A DNA stretch of 64,000 nt, taken from Euclidia mi. Its lineage: Eukaryota; Arthropoda; Insecta; Lepidoptera; Erebidae. This document shows positions 11,304 through 22,352 of the stretch, piece by piece; the stretch's first letter is position 1, and each line of letters starts with the position of its first letter. The notes under the pieces are model-generated. The model saw nothing but the letters and a program-made list of their open reading frames with translations, did no database searches and was not told the origin of the DNA. The translations under genes and the position numbers were made by a program. The stretch covers positions 5,135,898-5,199,897 of the forward strand of contig OX123199.2 in assembly GCA_944739405.2 (NCBI GenBank), given 5' to 3'.

Positions 11304-11586
11304 ATCTTCTCATATCTTCACGCCTTTTATCCCCGAAGTGGTAGGCAGAGGTGTATTACACACCCACACTTCGCCAGATATGTTTCGGTCCCAACGTAAT
11401 AGGGGGCGAGCCGATTGCCATCTACCGGGCACATTGTTAAGCGAGCGATAATTAATTAATATTTTTTAATACACACATAACTTCGAAAAGTCATAGGTGT
11501 GTGCCCGGGGTAGCTGGGGATCGAACCCAAGACCATCGTCTCGGCAGTCCGTTACATACACCACTGCGCTATCGCCGCCACGTATT
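11304..11586 (-). mobile_element. tRNA-derived SINE inserted in Helitron B1
   Basis: On the minus strand the head reads GGCGATAGCGCAGTGG (A-box like) and GGGTTCGATCCCC (B-box), and the tail reads CACTTCGGGGATAAAAGGCG. It is flanked by a perfect 13-base duplication TTTTAAAAGGTAT (11291-11303 and 11587-11599). The same Helitron position is free of the SINE in B2. Confidence 0.9.
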
Positions 11587-11694
11587 TTTTAAAAGGTATA
11601 ATCGTAGGTATTTATTTAATAGTTAGGTGCTGTACAGCGTTCACGCAGACGACGTCGCGGGCAGCAGCTAGTTTATACATATAACAGCAGTCCT

Positions 11695-12690
11695 TAAGGA
11701 TTTTGTGTGCCAATTCCAAGTGCCGTCCTCCTTTATACAAAGGTACTCTGTGGTGGGGTCTGGCCCCAGTTTCGTTCGTGGTAGGTGTAACGGGTTCTGG
11801 TAGTAAAAACGCAGTAGAGGTTTTAGATGCGTTTATTGCAGAGTATCGTCTCACTTCCCTTGCCACGAGTATGACCGACCAACAACACGACACTGGCCTG
11901 AACACTAAGGGCTGTAGTCTCCCACGCTGTTCCCTCCGGTAGTGTGTAGGCAGGCTGCTCGAAGGCTGTGCGTAGCGGTACAGGCCCTCGCTGACGTTGG
12001 CTCAGCTGGCAGACGCCGGCGGTGTGAGTACGATGAGCAGGGCAGGCCAGACTCTTCGCCAGAGGTGAAGCCGAAGGCGATGCAGGAAAGTGTAGCGGTC
12101 TAGGAGCGTAGCCGGAGTCGTGAACCTGGAACCTGAAGGAAAGCAGCATTAGGAGAGCCACAACCAATAGAGTCAGGCAGGCGGCGTCAGCCGGCCTCAG
12201 CTAGCAGGTAGAGAGATGGGCAGTACGCTAACGCAGTAAATGTAGTGCTTACCCGTAGCTGGGAGCAGGATACACGTAAATACGACGTAGGGTCAGTAGG
12301 TACGCTTAGTTATAGTAGAAGCGACGTTAGAGTAGCGGTGCCGGCCTCTCTGTCGGCCCCTTTATATACCGGGCCCTCCATCAGGCTGAGAGTCCGTTTA
12401 TGGCCATATTTGGTCAGGCTTTGCGAGTGCGGACGATGGCTTTCTCTGATTGGCCGAGCGTATGGGCGGTACTGTGACGCAACGCGGTAAGTACCGGACA
12501 TACGTTACATAGGCGCCGTTGGCGTCATTCTCCGTCTCTCTTGCTCACGTAGTTAAGACACACCGTCTCTCTTACTCTTATACTGGGGGAAGGACTGCCA
12601 CGCCACCAAGCGGCAATTTAGGTCGCAGACAGTTTGTCTTCAGAGCGCCCACAGTATATGCGCCTCTATGTAAATATCTGAGCTCTTTGC
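11695..12690. repeat. Dispersed repeat R, copy c (split by solo LTR)
   Basis: The left part 11695-11785 and right part 12510-12690 align with copies a and b. The frame encoding ATPPSGNLG and QFVFRAP recurs in copies b and c. Interrupted at 11786-12509. Confidence 0.7.
11786..12509 (-). mobile_element. Solo LTR
   Basis: 724 bp with perfect 7-base inverted ends TGTAACG..CGTTACA and a 4-base duplication TAGG on both sides (11782-11785 and 12510-12513). On the minus strand it has TATATAAAGG near 12360, which fits a promoter TATA box, and AATAAA near 11835, which fits a poly(A) signal, in the order expected of U3-R-U5. No gag/pol next to it, so it is the product of LTR-LTR recombination. A 4-base duplication suits Ty3/Gypsy or BEL types. 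Confidence 0.85.
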
Positions 12691-12944
12691 CGGTAGGTTA
12701 GTCGACATAATTATGCTCATTTGACGGCGATCCTCTCCGATTTGTTCGACGTACGCTAGCCAGCCAAATCGAGCAGCTTTGCCCTGACACTAAATCTTCA
12801 ATTTTACAATTAAATTTTTGCCTTCATTACCGGCCTTACTGGTCCCAGAATCTTCCGTAAAAATTTTTCTTATTAGAGCCCCCGACTTAAAAACTGTTTT
12901 GTAGAAGCAAATTTTTGTGGTCCTACTTCATCATCAGACCTGTA

Positions 12945-13225
12945 GGTATATAAACGGGCCTCTTCTCTCTATGAGAAGGGTAAGGCCATAGTCCACCACG
13001 CTGGCTAAGTGCGGGTTGGCAAACTTCACATGTCTTTCAAGAACATTATGGAGTTTTTTGTTATGTTTTCATTATGATGTTTTCCTTCACCGATAACCAA
13101 GTGATAATTAACAATATAATACGCACTTAACTTCGAAAAGTCATTAGTGCGTTCCGTGGATTTGAACCTGAGACCCTCTACGTAGCAGTCTGTCAGCAGT
13201 CTCTCCACTCAGCTATCGCTGCTTT
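12945..13225 (-). repeat. SINE-like repeat (tRNA-related head)
   Basis: Contains ATGAGAAGGGTAAGGCCATAG, CGCACTTAACTTCGAAAAGTC and, inverted, an A/B-box-like stretch ending in AGCTATCGCTGC. Related modules lie at 30080-30470, 53280-53705 and 60515-60645. Degenerate. Confidence 0.55.
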
Positions 13226-13424
13226 ATATCCTATGTGTGGTCCTACTTATCAACTTGAAAACCAATGTCTTGCTGTCCATGCTGCGTTGCAGCTTAGGGT
13301 TTTGTCTACGCGGATATCAATTTTGTCCTCTTTTTGATTGGTGTCCGTGATTGTGACAAGTTGTCCATGATAAGTTTAAGAAAAAAGTGCCAAAAAATAA
13401 ATTATTGAAATATATAAAAAAACC

Positions 13425-13902
13425 GGCCAAGTGCGTGTCGGGCCACGCGCAATGTAGGGTTCCGTAGTTGCCCATAATGGCCATTATTGATAATAACTTC
13501 TGTTTCACCTCTTCCAAATTAATAGTTTAGCCGGCAGAGGGAGGGACACTTGAGTCTAACAATTTTTTTTACTTCAGAGCTTGATATTTAACAAACCAAT
13601 CACTTGATCGAAAAATGATTTGAGCAAACTAATAATATTTTTTTAAAACCTATCCAATGATACCCCACACAATGGGATACTCAACCAAAAAAAATTCAAT
13701 CCTATATATGTAGGGGAGATACCCTTAAAAAAATATTTTCCTAAATTTTATTCTACAGTTTTGTTGCAATATCATATTTATATATTCATGCCAAATATCA
13801 GCTTTCTAGCACCAGGCGTCTTTGAGCTAGGCTGCGGACGGACAGACGGACGGACATGACGAAACTATAAGGGTTCCTTGCGGACTACGGAACCCTAAAA
13901 AA
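13425..13902. repeat. Dispersed repeat starting AAACCGGCCAAGTGCGTGTC
   Basis: Ends with GGACGGACAGACGG-type runs and TACGGAACCCTAAAAA. A second copy is at 61430-62040, and a piece of the 3' end is inside Helitron D near 32400-32455. A common lepidopteran repeat family; class uncertain. Confidence 0.65.
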
Positions 13903-13978
13903 GGCTATTTTTATAATTAAAAAAGTACCTGCTCTGGATTCGACAAGATATAATTAATTAATTAAGCTATAGCAATCC

Positions 13979-14452
13979 TTAACGGCTTTTACGACGAATT
14001 ATTGTAAACTGCAAGTCTTTGAATAGACTTCCGACACAGGTTGGCAAAGGAAACTTTCTTAGGTGGGGATTTAAAGACAAATCTAAACTGGACTGCAAGT
14101 GTGGTGCTGTTCCACAAACAATGGGACACTTATTAGCTTGTCCTACGTGCCCTAATACCTGCACGTTAGCTGAGCTGAGATTCGGGCTAATTCCATTTAG
14201 ATTGCCATGTACACGCATTCCGTGTGGTGACGGATTAAGAATACGGAATGTCACCACCCCATATCATCCCATGGGTGTCGTAAGAGCCGACAGAGGGAGC
14301 ATATTATGCAGAGAACAGCACTGAAAGAGAAGGAAAACTTAATACAAACCCTATACCAACCCGTTTGGCCAGCGTGGTATAGTAGGCCAATTCCTCCTTT
14401 CAAAGGAGAGGCCTAGTCCAGCAGTGGATTGTTAAAGGCTGATGATGATGAT
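13979..14452 (+). pseudogene. LINE 3' end: RT C-terminus plus 3' UTR and (TGA)n tail
   Basis: ORF piece 14019-14220: MNRLPTQVGKGNFLRWGFKD, then CKCG with QTMGHLLACP, the Cys/His block at the end of many LINE ORF2 proteins. The 3' UTR at 14220-14452 is the source form of the tails in B1, B2 and D. It ends in (TGA)n. The ORF runs on into the UTR without the normal stop, so it is degenerate. Confidence 0.75.
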
Positions 14453-14560
14453 GATACACGCTAAGAAGAAGATTGTAAACTGCTGAACCGATATTGATGA
14501 ACTCATGCGTGGAGACAAATCAAATCCCAGAATAGGCAAGTTGACTAAAAAAATTTTATA

Positions 14561-14808
14561 AGTCCGTCCTTTAGATTATTCAAAAATAAGTGATACGTAT
14601 TTTTTTATTTCTAAATTAAACCAAAAATGACCAAGATATAGCTCATTAAAGTTACGTATTACGTCACACCGTGCTGCATTTTTTCGCACTTGATGACGTC
14701 ACACGTAACTCTAATGGGCTATATCTTTGTTTTTTTTTTATTTAATCGAAAAAAGAAAAAATACGTGGCCAATATTTTTTTATAATCTAAAATACGGACT
14801 AAATAAAA
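14561..14808. mobile_element. Palindromic MITE
   Basis: Imperfect inverted arms AGTCCGTCCTTTAGATTAT at the left and ATAATCTAAAATACGGACT at the right. A central inverted pair surrounds TGACGTCACACGTAACTC. Non-coding; superfamily not assigned. Confidence 0.6.
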
Positions 14809-14889
14809 TGTAATTATTTTGACCCTGGAAACTACCCTATTAAATATAGACACATTTTGTCAAAAATGGGGACATTTTTTTATTTTTAT

Positions 14890-15055
14890 TTATAGTCTCA
14901 CGCCTGTATCCCCTAAGGGGTAGGCAGAGGTGTAATATTACACCCACATTTCGCCATGACATTTTTAGGGCCCACGTACCTAATAGGGGGCGAGCCTATT
15001 GCCGTTACCGGGCACATCACCAGACTCCGAGCTGCTACTGGGGATAAAAGTTTGT
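14890..15055 (-). repeat. SINE 3' fragment
   Basis: Inverted tail CTCACGCCTGTATCCCC, GGGGTAGGCAGAGGTGTAAT, then GGGGGCGAGCCTATTGCC. It matches the 3' half of the SINE at 40552-40809. The tRNA-like head is missing. Confidence 0.7.
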
Positions 15056-15995
15056 ACATTTGAAATTCTCTCATGTTTTTACAAATGGTATGTTTTTTCC
15101 ATATATCATGCGGTGTAGTCGAGAGCGTAAGCTAGTGTACAATACGAAGACTTGTGGCCAGCTAAAAGACAAGGTGTGCGCTAAATAAATTTAAACACAT
15201 AAGAACAGGAATTGCCTTCACGGTTCAATTTGCAACAATACTGGTCCAATATTAATTGGGCAATCCATTATCTAATGCAACACAATGCGAATACTCGGTG
15301 AGCACCTTTTGTCAAAGAAGCAACTGATCTGACTCCTCTATGGAATTCGATAGTTACAATAGATACATTCATTAGTGTAATTAAGCGCTCGCATAATGGT
15401 TAAATCACCTGGTGGCGAGATACGGTAGGTAGGTACGGATATGCACGTGTTTGTAATATGCAATTATGCACAAAGGCGCACACAATACCAAAACGTTAGC
15501 ACTGCCACAATATAGCTCAGTGTATGCTTTGTCACAGATTATACCTAAGCTAAGTAATGTACACACAAGCTACAAGGCTACAAGTCAAGCTTGACAGTTG
15601 TAGTACGATTTTGGAACTTATTTCCTACGTCATAAGAACGGTAGAAAGGAATAAGTGTCTATCTAGCTTGATGATAGTCGTGTGTACGTAAAATACAATT
15701 TCTGTCAGCGTTTTTACATATTATTTTTCTAGTCATCATCATTGTCAAATCTCTTACATGGACACTTGCACAGGTCGCCACTTGGATGGTCATCAGTTGA
15801 TCACCCATCCAAGTGGCGTCCTGGGTAAGTGTTGCTTAACACCTTCACTGCGTAACAGGCTCATTTCGGCCCTCCGCGGTACTTACAGCTGGTGTGGACG
15901 AAGAAAACTATGTCCCTCTCGCTGATGCGGAACGATTATTTCAGGTGTTTGTAGGATTTTGACAGAGACAAATATACCTATAGCTATTTCAGTTT
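15056..15995. other. Unassigned, one hairpin
   Basis: No coding. A 14-base perfect stem CGCCACTTGGATGG / CCATCCAAGTGGCG at 15777-15790 and 15805-15818 is the only structure noted. Confidence 0.4.
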
Positions 15996-15999
15996 GTAG

Positions 16000-16625
16000 T
16001 CAAAATTGGAATTATACCCCATAAAAACATCATGGCAGGCCTCTTTCGGCCTACCACGCACTAACGGTGAAATACATTCGCTCAGTGCGGCAGTGGGTTT
16101 TATCCCCCCTCCGTGGGATCTCCACCTTGTCGTGGTGGGGGGCTCAGTAACCGTGGGTTTGAGGTACAACACCCACGGTGAAGCTAAGCGGGATCCCGGG
16201 AGGGGACGCACCGCGTGGACTTGCGTGAGGCCTGCGTAGGATGCGTCCCAAGGTGCGGGTGCGGAGGACAGTTCTGTCTGTCCCTCGCAGTCGGGTGCGG
16301 TCGCGGGAGGAGAGGCGTGTTGGTGTTGCGTTGCCGCGCGGCCTATCTCCCGCGACCAAATGGGGGCGCACCATCGTTGCGTCGCGGTGGGGCCGCAGGG
16401 GAAGAGGAGATGCGCTGTTGCGTTGCCGTCCTCCCTATCCTCTGCGCCCGCTAGGTGTTTTGGGGCGGTGGAGCCCAACACCTTCATCCGCCACCAAGGG
16501 GGTTTCCTTCGGGGCCCGCCTGACCATCTGGCGGGCCAATACCCGTCGGGGGGTAGTGAGGAATGCTTCGGTGAAACCCTACCTTCTGACACATGGGTAC
16601 ATGAGGAGCATGGGTGGGTTTTTAG
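16000..16625. repeat. GC-rich island, probable LINE 5' region
   Basis: About 600 GC-rich bases bounded by AT-rich DNA. CGTGGGATCTCCACCTTGTC and the GTGGGGGGCT that follows resemble the 5' UTR of lepidopteran R1-like LINEs. It is open in several frames on both strands, which is expected from GC content and is not evidence of a gene. Confidence 0.4.
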
Positions 16626-18089
16626 TCAGTAGCTGATCTGATGTAGCGTTCGTTCGATATTATCAACGATGGCAAGCAATAAAAGCAAAAATACGAATTT
16701 TGGAAAATAGAGTAATTCGCCCTGCAGTTACTGATATTGATAGTGACAGCAGTGAAGAAATATTTCCCGTAAAAAATAGTTAGGAATAAGTCAGCATGAA
16801 AAAATTTTTACTATAAAAAAAAAATTGCAACCAAAATCTTTGCATGACATGTTTTAAAAACAGGCACAAGTAAATAAACCACTTTTTTTCATTTCTTTTA
16901 CGATAATTCTATTCTATTTTCGATAGCCCCTTGTTTTGGCTTGTCCCATCACTGCTCAAAATATTTTCTAGTGCGGTTCAGATCGATATCGGCCCGCCGC
17001 TTTACCTGATTTATTTCTCATTTCCTACTTGGTAGATTCCAGGGCGAATCAAACCTAAGGAAGCTGGGTTCAAGGTTATTCTAACAGAACAAAAAAGAAA
17101 ATTGTATAAGTACATCATGTTTTCGGAAAGTTATAGCATTTTAATCCACCTTAGTGCTGGTAAGTCGATAAACCTGCCACGCACTGGCAGAAAAATCGTT
17201 GGGGGCGCATTTCGACCTGCCGTCGCACCAGATGAAGGTTTTTGATTTTACTTGCCGCAGCCAAGGTGTTAACTTTGCCGATCTGTTCCGAACGGCAAGC
17301 CAAGTCTCGCTATGAGCGTTAAACAAATGAGCTACTAGGTCTCAATGTAACAGCTAATGAATAGGAGGACTTGTCTGAGTTTGAGTGGTTTACAAGTAGT
17401 TTTTGACTTAATTTTTTATATGGGTAACTAGAGGACGCCAGCAGCTACGCCTGCATTTTTTTAGATTTACCCGTTTTGGCCGATCCCGTGGGAATTTCGT
17501 GAAATCCCTTCTCAGTGCACCTCTACGGTCCCCAAACAACATACATGCCAAATTTCAGCTTCCTGCGCCCAATAGTTTCGGCTGTAGCGTGTCTGTCAGT
17601 CAGTCAGTAACGCAAGGATTTTATATATTAAGAATGTTTTATCGTCAGGACTGTCAAAATACGTACACCTCACACTATCAGGCATCCCTAGGGACGCCTT
17701 GGTATATCTCGGCAGGTAAGGTGAACCGAAAAACGTTAAAACAAGCTACAGCCAGATGCGGCAGTCTTTGGGTCATAATCTTCCTTTTAGCCGTAGAGTC
17801 TTCCTGGCTGATAGTGGCTTCTTTATAACCAAGAACAGCAACGAGTACTAGATCCCAATCCAAAATTATGAATATGACTATTCACCAACGTTACTTCTCT
17901 TTTAAAAAGCTTAAGATGAGGCTGTTTCGGTGACATTCCTAAGCACAACTCGCTATGCCCGAGGATAGTACGGCTGTCCTCTTAGCCCATCAAAAGCCAT
18001 ACTATCTCCTTTTAGCCCATCAAAAGCCATACTATCACCTCGGCATTCACACTTGAATGCCACCAAAAACTAACAGAGGTAGGTAAACT
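16626..18089. other. Mostly unassigned
   Basis: A short plus frame near 16669 (MASNKSKNTNFG) may be LINE ORF1 debris. A repeat-like piece CCAAATTTCAGCTTCCTGCG is near 17550. A direct duplication of TTAGCCCATCAAAAGCCATA lies at about 17980-18035. No gene. Confidence 0.35.
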
Positions 18090-18540
18090 GAACAAATTGT
18101 CACTGCATTGGATCATGGGGCCATAGTGGCTCAAGGGAGAATGACGCAGCTGAAGAACTCGCAAGAAGAGGGGCTACATTAGTGGTGGTGGAACCCAAAC
18201 CCATAATCCCCCTCCTCTCTGGCTATAATCGCAACCTGGAAAGACAAAGAATCGGGACCCAGTACAACCAATCCTGTATTGGAATTGAAACATGCAGGCA
18301 GGCCAAGCTAATGACTGGCCAGGGCAGCAGACGGTAAGATGGCTAAACAAGTCCAGTAGCAGTCCAAACAACAACTGCAGACAGTCACGGCCGCCTTCAC
18401 AGGTCACGGATCCTTTAACAAGCACCTATTTACCATAGATGTCACCGACAGCCCGCTGTGCAGAGCCCGTATGGCAGCTGACGAGACAGCAGCTCAGCTG
18501 CCCCACGACTGTCCTGACTGAGGTGTCACGGTATAGTCAG
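18090..18540 (+). pseudogene. LINE RNase H-domain remnant
   Basis: One frame gives W-IMGHSGSRENDAAEELAR, then RRGATLVVVEPKPIIPLL, and later QGSRRLTKWLNKS. The GHSG-x-EN-x-AAEELARRG block is the end of an RNase H domain as found in RNase H-bearing LINEs. The frame is partly broken after this and ends in degenerate cysteine-block sequence. Confidence 0.65.
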
Positions 18541-18799
18541 TAGAACCTGACTAGATACAGCATCCTGAGAGAAGCGGCGGGCACCATTAAGGTTCTTCTG
18601 GCCTTTTTCTTAGAGCTGGGGTGGTTCGAGTAACAACAGTTATTCCCACTCGTAAGCAAAATACACAAAACAGCCCATGTTACCAAACTATATATACGAG
18701 AGCATGCTTGAGAACACCTCAGCAATAATGACCTACAGCGTGCGTCTGCATATAGGGATGTATAACGCAGGATTCCTTGGAATGCCGTGCCGATAGTGG

Positions 18800-18950
18800 C
18801 TTAAAGGTAGAATTCCGTGCATCGCGATCGATCGCAGCCGCGCGCGGCCTACGACTGTTGTCGATCGCTCGCGACAATAGTCAAAGTATGAAAATGTATG
18901 GCACCGCCACATGAGTAAATAAACCGAACAGAGAGACAGCTTCTTAAGAG
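18800..18950 (-). repeat. Short copy of the Harbinger-like repeat; carries the hAT empty site
   Basis: On the minus strand this matches 37230-37286 joined directly to 39632-39690, with a single GTCGTAGG. It also contains the GGCACCGC/CACATGAGTA block matching the inverted arm at 36345-36375. Thus it shows the repeat before hAT insertion. Confidence 0.8.
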
Positions 18951-20221
18951 CTTGTAAATTTGTTACCTATTTTGGTAGGGTTGTCACAATAGATTAAGAC
19001 AAATCGCTTGTTCGGTATACGACAGATTCTGGATTGGACAGATTCGTGATTTGGCAGATTTCCAACTCGACAGATTCGTGGATTGGGCAGATTCTTGGAC
19101 TCGACGGATTCGCTATACGGCAGAAGTGCAGCTGTTGTAAATAAAATAGCGAGTGGAACCAAAAAAGGCATGCACCTGAAACTTTTAAAAGCACGGAATA
19201 AAAATATACATTTGTTACCAAGGACACGACGTGACGACGTGATTTATTTGACATTCCCAACGATACCACTAATCGTGTTGAATATTTTCTGGTAATATGA
19301 TCTATTTTGCTAATAAACATAGGAATCTCCTTTAGCTATTATGGCCACTAGTTTTACCACTGGGATAGGTATCTATCTATACTATAATAAAACTGTAGAG
19401 GTGAAAAAGTCTGTACATTAAAGATATTTTGACGAAAATTTGCTAAAAAATCTAGGAAAATGCTAAAAAGCAATACTTGATGTTTTTTAGAATTTATGTC
19501 TGTCTGTCTGTCTGTCTGTCTTTCCCTATGTTGCTAAAGATCTCTAAAATGGCGAAATTGATTTCAATAAAACTTACACTCATGAACAAAGGATACTCAA
19601 ACCTATAAAATAGTATATGTTACATCACAATCGGTTGAGTGGTTTTCGGTGTACAGCTTGACCTCTCCTTAGTACGTAGTCCCAAACAAAACAGGGATCG
19701 TCTTAAACTGGTTATATACATATATGGTGCCATCTATGATCATTACCTATAAGTTTGTTAGTAAAAGTATAGTTAGTCTAAATTTCAAGTGAAAAAAAAT
19801 TCAAAGTGTTCTATGGCTACCTACCGACCGATAGATGTCACTATTTTCAAATTATTTTCTAGCAAGATAAATGTTTCTTGCAAAAAAGACAATAATTATG
19901 TGTCTGGTATCTTTATGTTATTAAAAAATAATAGAGTATAATATTCGGCACTTTCATAAACAAAAAGTCTCTGTGTCAAAATTTATTACAATGTCCACTT
20001 AATATAAACGGTCAATCTCATGTATTTCAAATTATTATGTTTGTATTACAGTTATATAATGATTTCATTATTCGTTATTTTAAAATAATAAATACAATGA
20101 ATATGAATCCTTTATTCAATAAATTGTCTATTAGTCCATAATTATTATTTTCTATTTTGGTCGGTTTCTATATGTAAACATAGAGGGCGTTGACAAATGA
20201 TTTTCTGAATGGCGGTGTTAA

Positions 20222-20996
20222 CACGTTAACAGTGCAGATATAAATTTATTAAAATACCCCTCACGTGCAAGTATTTTTGCGGAAATTTGATAAGATAAGC
20301 ATAGGTAATGACATATAACATACAAAAAGAAAATAGAATGCCCCTTATAATTTATTTTTTTATTTTTCAGGTGGGCCACATGTGGTGCACTCACGTGCAC
20401 GCTATAGATTTCGTGCCCCATATATGTGCCACTCACGTGTACTTTGTTCTCATTCATAAAAATGTGGGTAGAATTTAATATTTATGCCGACCCATTAGAC
20501 GATAACGCGCGTATGAGTAAAAGTTTTCAAAACTAAGTAAGTTTTTACGAATTCGTGACGCTCCGGTCATAGCAAGTGTTGTCGATTTCTTTTATTTTGG
20601 TTTTCATCTTGGTACTTTATGAAACGTTCGAGGCCGATATCTTCATTGCCTTTGACCGAAGAGGATTTATGGAGGATTATGGAGGATAACGATGGTGAAA
20701 AGAATGTTGTAGAAGAATTGGAGGAGTCATTTTTAATTAATTTTTTTCTATAAAAAATTGGTTTCATTTCCAACCTCGATTGCCTGGCAACACTGACGAA
20801 ATTTCGGTCGGTTTTTTGGACATTTTATTATACGGTTCATTGTTCATACGTGTATATCATAAAAACTGGCGCAGTTGGTACGTGCAAACTCAAAAAAAGC
20901 ATTCCATTGATATAGACTCGTAGCCCATTTGTGGTGCACGCACGTGTGATGATGTCTTCATAGTGGCCCACATGTGGTACATGCACTGTGAACGTG
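20222..20996 (+). mobile_element. piggyBac-like non-autonomous element
   Basis: Inverted ends CACGTTAACAGTGCA and TGCACTGTGAACGTG (one mismatch), placed right after TTAA. The interruption is clear because other A copies read GTGTTAAGATTCTCC straight through. The right-hand TTAA is missing. A 44-codon frame at 20619-20753 encodes SSLPLTEEDLWRIMEDNDGE and an acidic run, resembling the N-terminus of piggyBac transposases. Confidence 0.7.
20619..20753 (+). pseudogene. piggyBac transposase N-terminal fragment
   Basis: 44 residues from ATG to TAA: a basic start, then LTEEDL-x2-IMEDND and VVEELEES, the acidic leader typical of piggyBac-type transposases. No catalytic DDD domain follows; it ends at TAA in AT-rich sequence. 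Confidence 0.55.
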
Positions 20997-21402
20997 GATT
21001 CTCCGAGGATTGATCAGGTCCTCGGATAATTTGCTTTCGTCGTCTTTGGAATACTTGGATTGGTTATTTGACGTTACTTATGAGTTTATGATTGTTGAAT
21101 GTTATCGTGTTCCTTTGATTTCTTTCGTTCGTTCGTGTTATGTTCTTATACAGGTGTCTCATTATTCCCAATTTCCCACTCCTCACGTCACGTACGTGGG
21201 AATCTCTGAGCGGGACACTGAGCCCTGAATTCAGATACCTCTTGAATTACTCAACGGGGATATCTTACTTTCGGCAGGGCTGGATAGTCGTAGTCATGTG
21301 TGTATTATCTAAATAAATCGCAATGACAGACACTTGAAACAGCTGGAATCGACATCCGAACATGTTGCTTTTCACATGATTGGTAAAAATAATTTGCATG
21401 TT

Positions 21403-21883
21403 CTATGTATGGTAGTGAAAGTTGGTTATGGCAGAAGAGTCATGAAAGTAGAATAAATGCTGTAGAAATGAGAGCACTGAGAAGTATGCGTGGTGTGTTT
21501 TTGACCGACAGAGTAAAGAATTGTGTGATACGAGAGTGGTGTGCGGTAAAAGAAGATGTAGTGACAAGCATCGGGCAAGGCATGCTAATTATTATTAAAT
21601 ATTGTGGATGACGAAAGACTGACAAAGAAGATATAAGGCAAGTGTGAATGGGACAGGACGAAGGGGAAGACCTAGGCGGACGTTCTCTGATCAGATTGGA
21701 GACATCCTAAAAAAAGGACAGGTCAGAAGTACCCTAAACAGAAGAGCATGAATGAGAAACTCGATAGGAGTGAATGAAGCAAGAGAGGTATGTCGGGATC
21801 GTTGCAAATGGCGTTCCATGGTCTCTGCCTACCCCTCCGGGAAACAGGCGTGAGTCTATGTATGTATGTATGTATGTTCTATG
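21403..21883 (+). pseudogene. LINE 3' end inserted in Helitron A1
   Basis: The frame from 21405 reads MYGSESWLWQKSHESRINAV, then EMRALRSMRGV and IREWCAVKEDVV, the C-terminal RT region of an RTE-like LINE. After frameshifts it ends GCCTACCCCTCCGGGAAACA and a (TATG)n tail at 21857-21876. TGTTCTATGT occurs on both sides as a target duplication. Confidence 0.75.
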
Positions 21884-22093
21884 TGAAGATGGTAAAACAG
21901 TTAATGTTGTGTATAAAGAAATTCTCTAAAGATATATATTAGGTATATAATATATGTACATATAAAAGTTATAAATATTATATACTCTTAGCATTAATGT
22001 CATGCTAATTAAATTCCAACATTTACGCGAACAAAGTCGCGGGCACAGCTAGTCTAAAATAAGTTTAAAAAGAAATTGTGTAAGACAAATGAA

Positions 22094-22352
22094 CGTCTAC
22101 AAAACAAATGACTATAAAATGATCAACCATCGATAGGCCTTACAAAAAACAGTGCATGCGATTTTCGACCTTATTGACAATTCATGACAGACTTTTATTT
22201 AGTATTTTCTTGCTTTCTGACATTGATACGTTATTAAAATTGTAAATTCTGAGTTACGTCAATAAGGTCGAAAATCGCATGCACCTGTTTTTTGTAATCC
22301 CTATCGATGGCTGATCACTTTATGATAGTCATTGGTTTTGTAAACATTAATT
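22094..22352. mobile_element. Palindromic MITE
   Basis: Long arms 22107-22180 and 22256-22344 share GCATGCGATTTTCGACCTTA in opposite orientation and the block AATGACTATAAA/TTTATGATAGTCATT. It could fold into a hairpin of about 70 base pairs. Non-coding. Confidence 0.7.

Larger units (their letters stand above)
8220..11671 (+). mobile_element. Helitron B1 (helicase-bearing, decayed)
   Basis: Begins TCTATACATATAATAAAATG after an A and ends GCAGCAGCTAG before a T, the A^T insertion and CTAG end expected of Helitrons. The 5' 900 bases are shared with B2 and B3. The interior carries a helicase pseudogene, a LINE tail (10045-10278) and a SINE (11304-11586). Relative to B2 and B3 it lacks the upstream coding block with HEKHPTVMHL. 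Confidence 0.88.
19376..22052 (+). mobile_element. Helitron A1 (non-autonomous)
   Basis: Starts TCTATACTATAATAAAACTG after an A and ends GGGCACAGCTAG before a T. Contains a piggyBac-like insertion (20222-20996) and a LINE fragment (21403-21883). Its 3' half carries the block ending in FRQGWI seen in two other A copies. No Rep/helicase coding recognised. Confidence 0.85.

Noticed and set aside
11823..12167. 114-codon minus ORF
   Set aside because: Lies wholly inside the solo LTR and has no recognisable domain.
15984..16636. Overlapping 80-200 codon ORFs on both strands
   Set aside because: They all lie in one GC-rich block where stops are rare, are open in several frames at once, and show no domain. 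Treated as a probable LINE 5' region.
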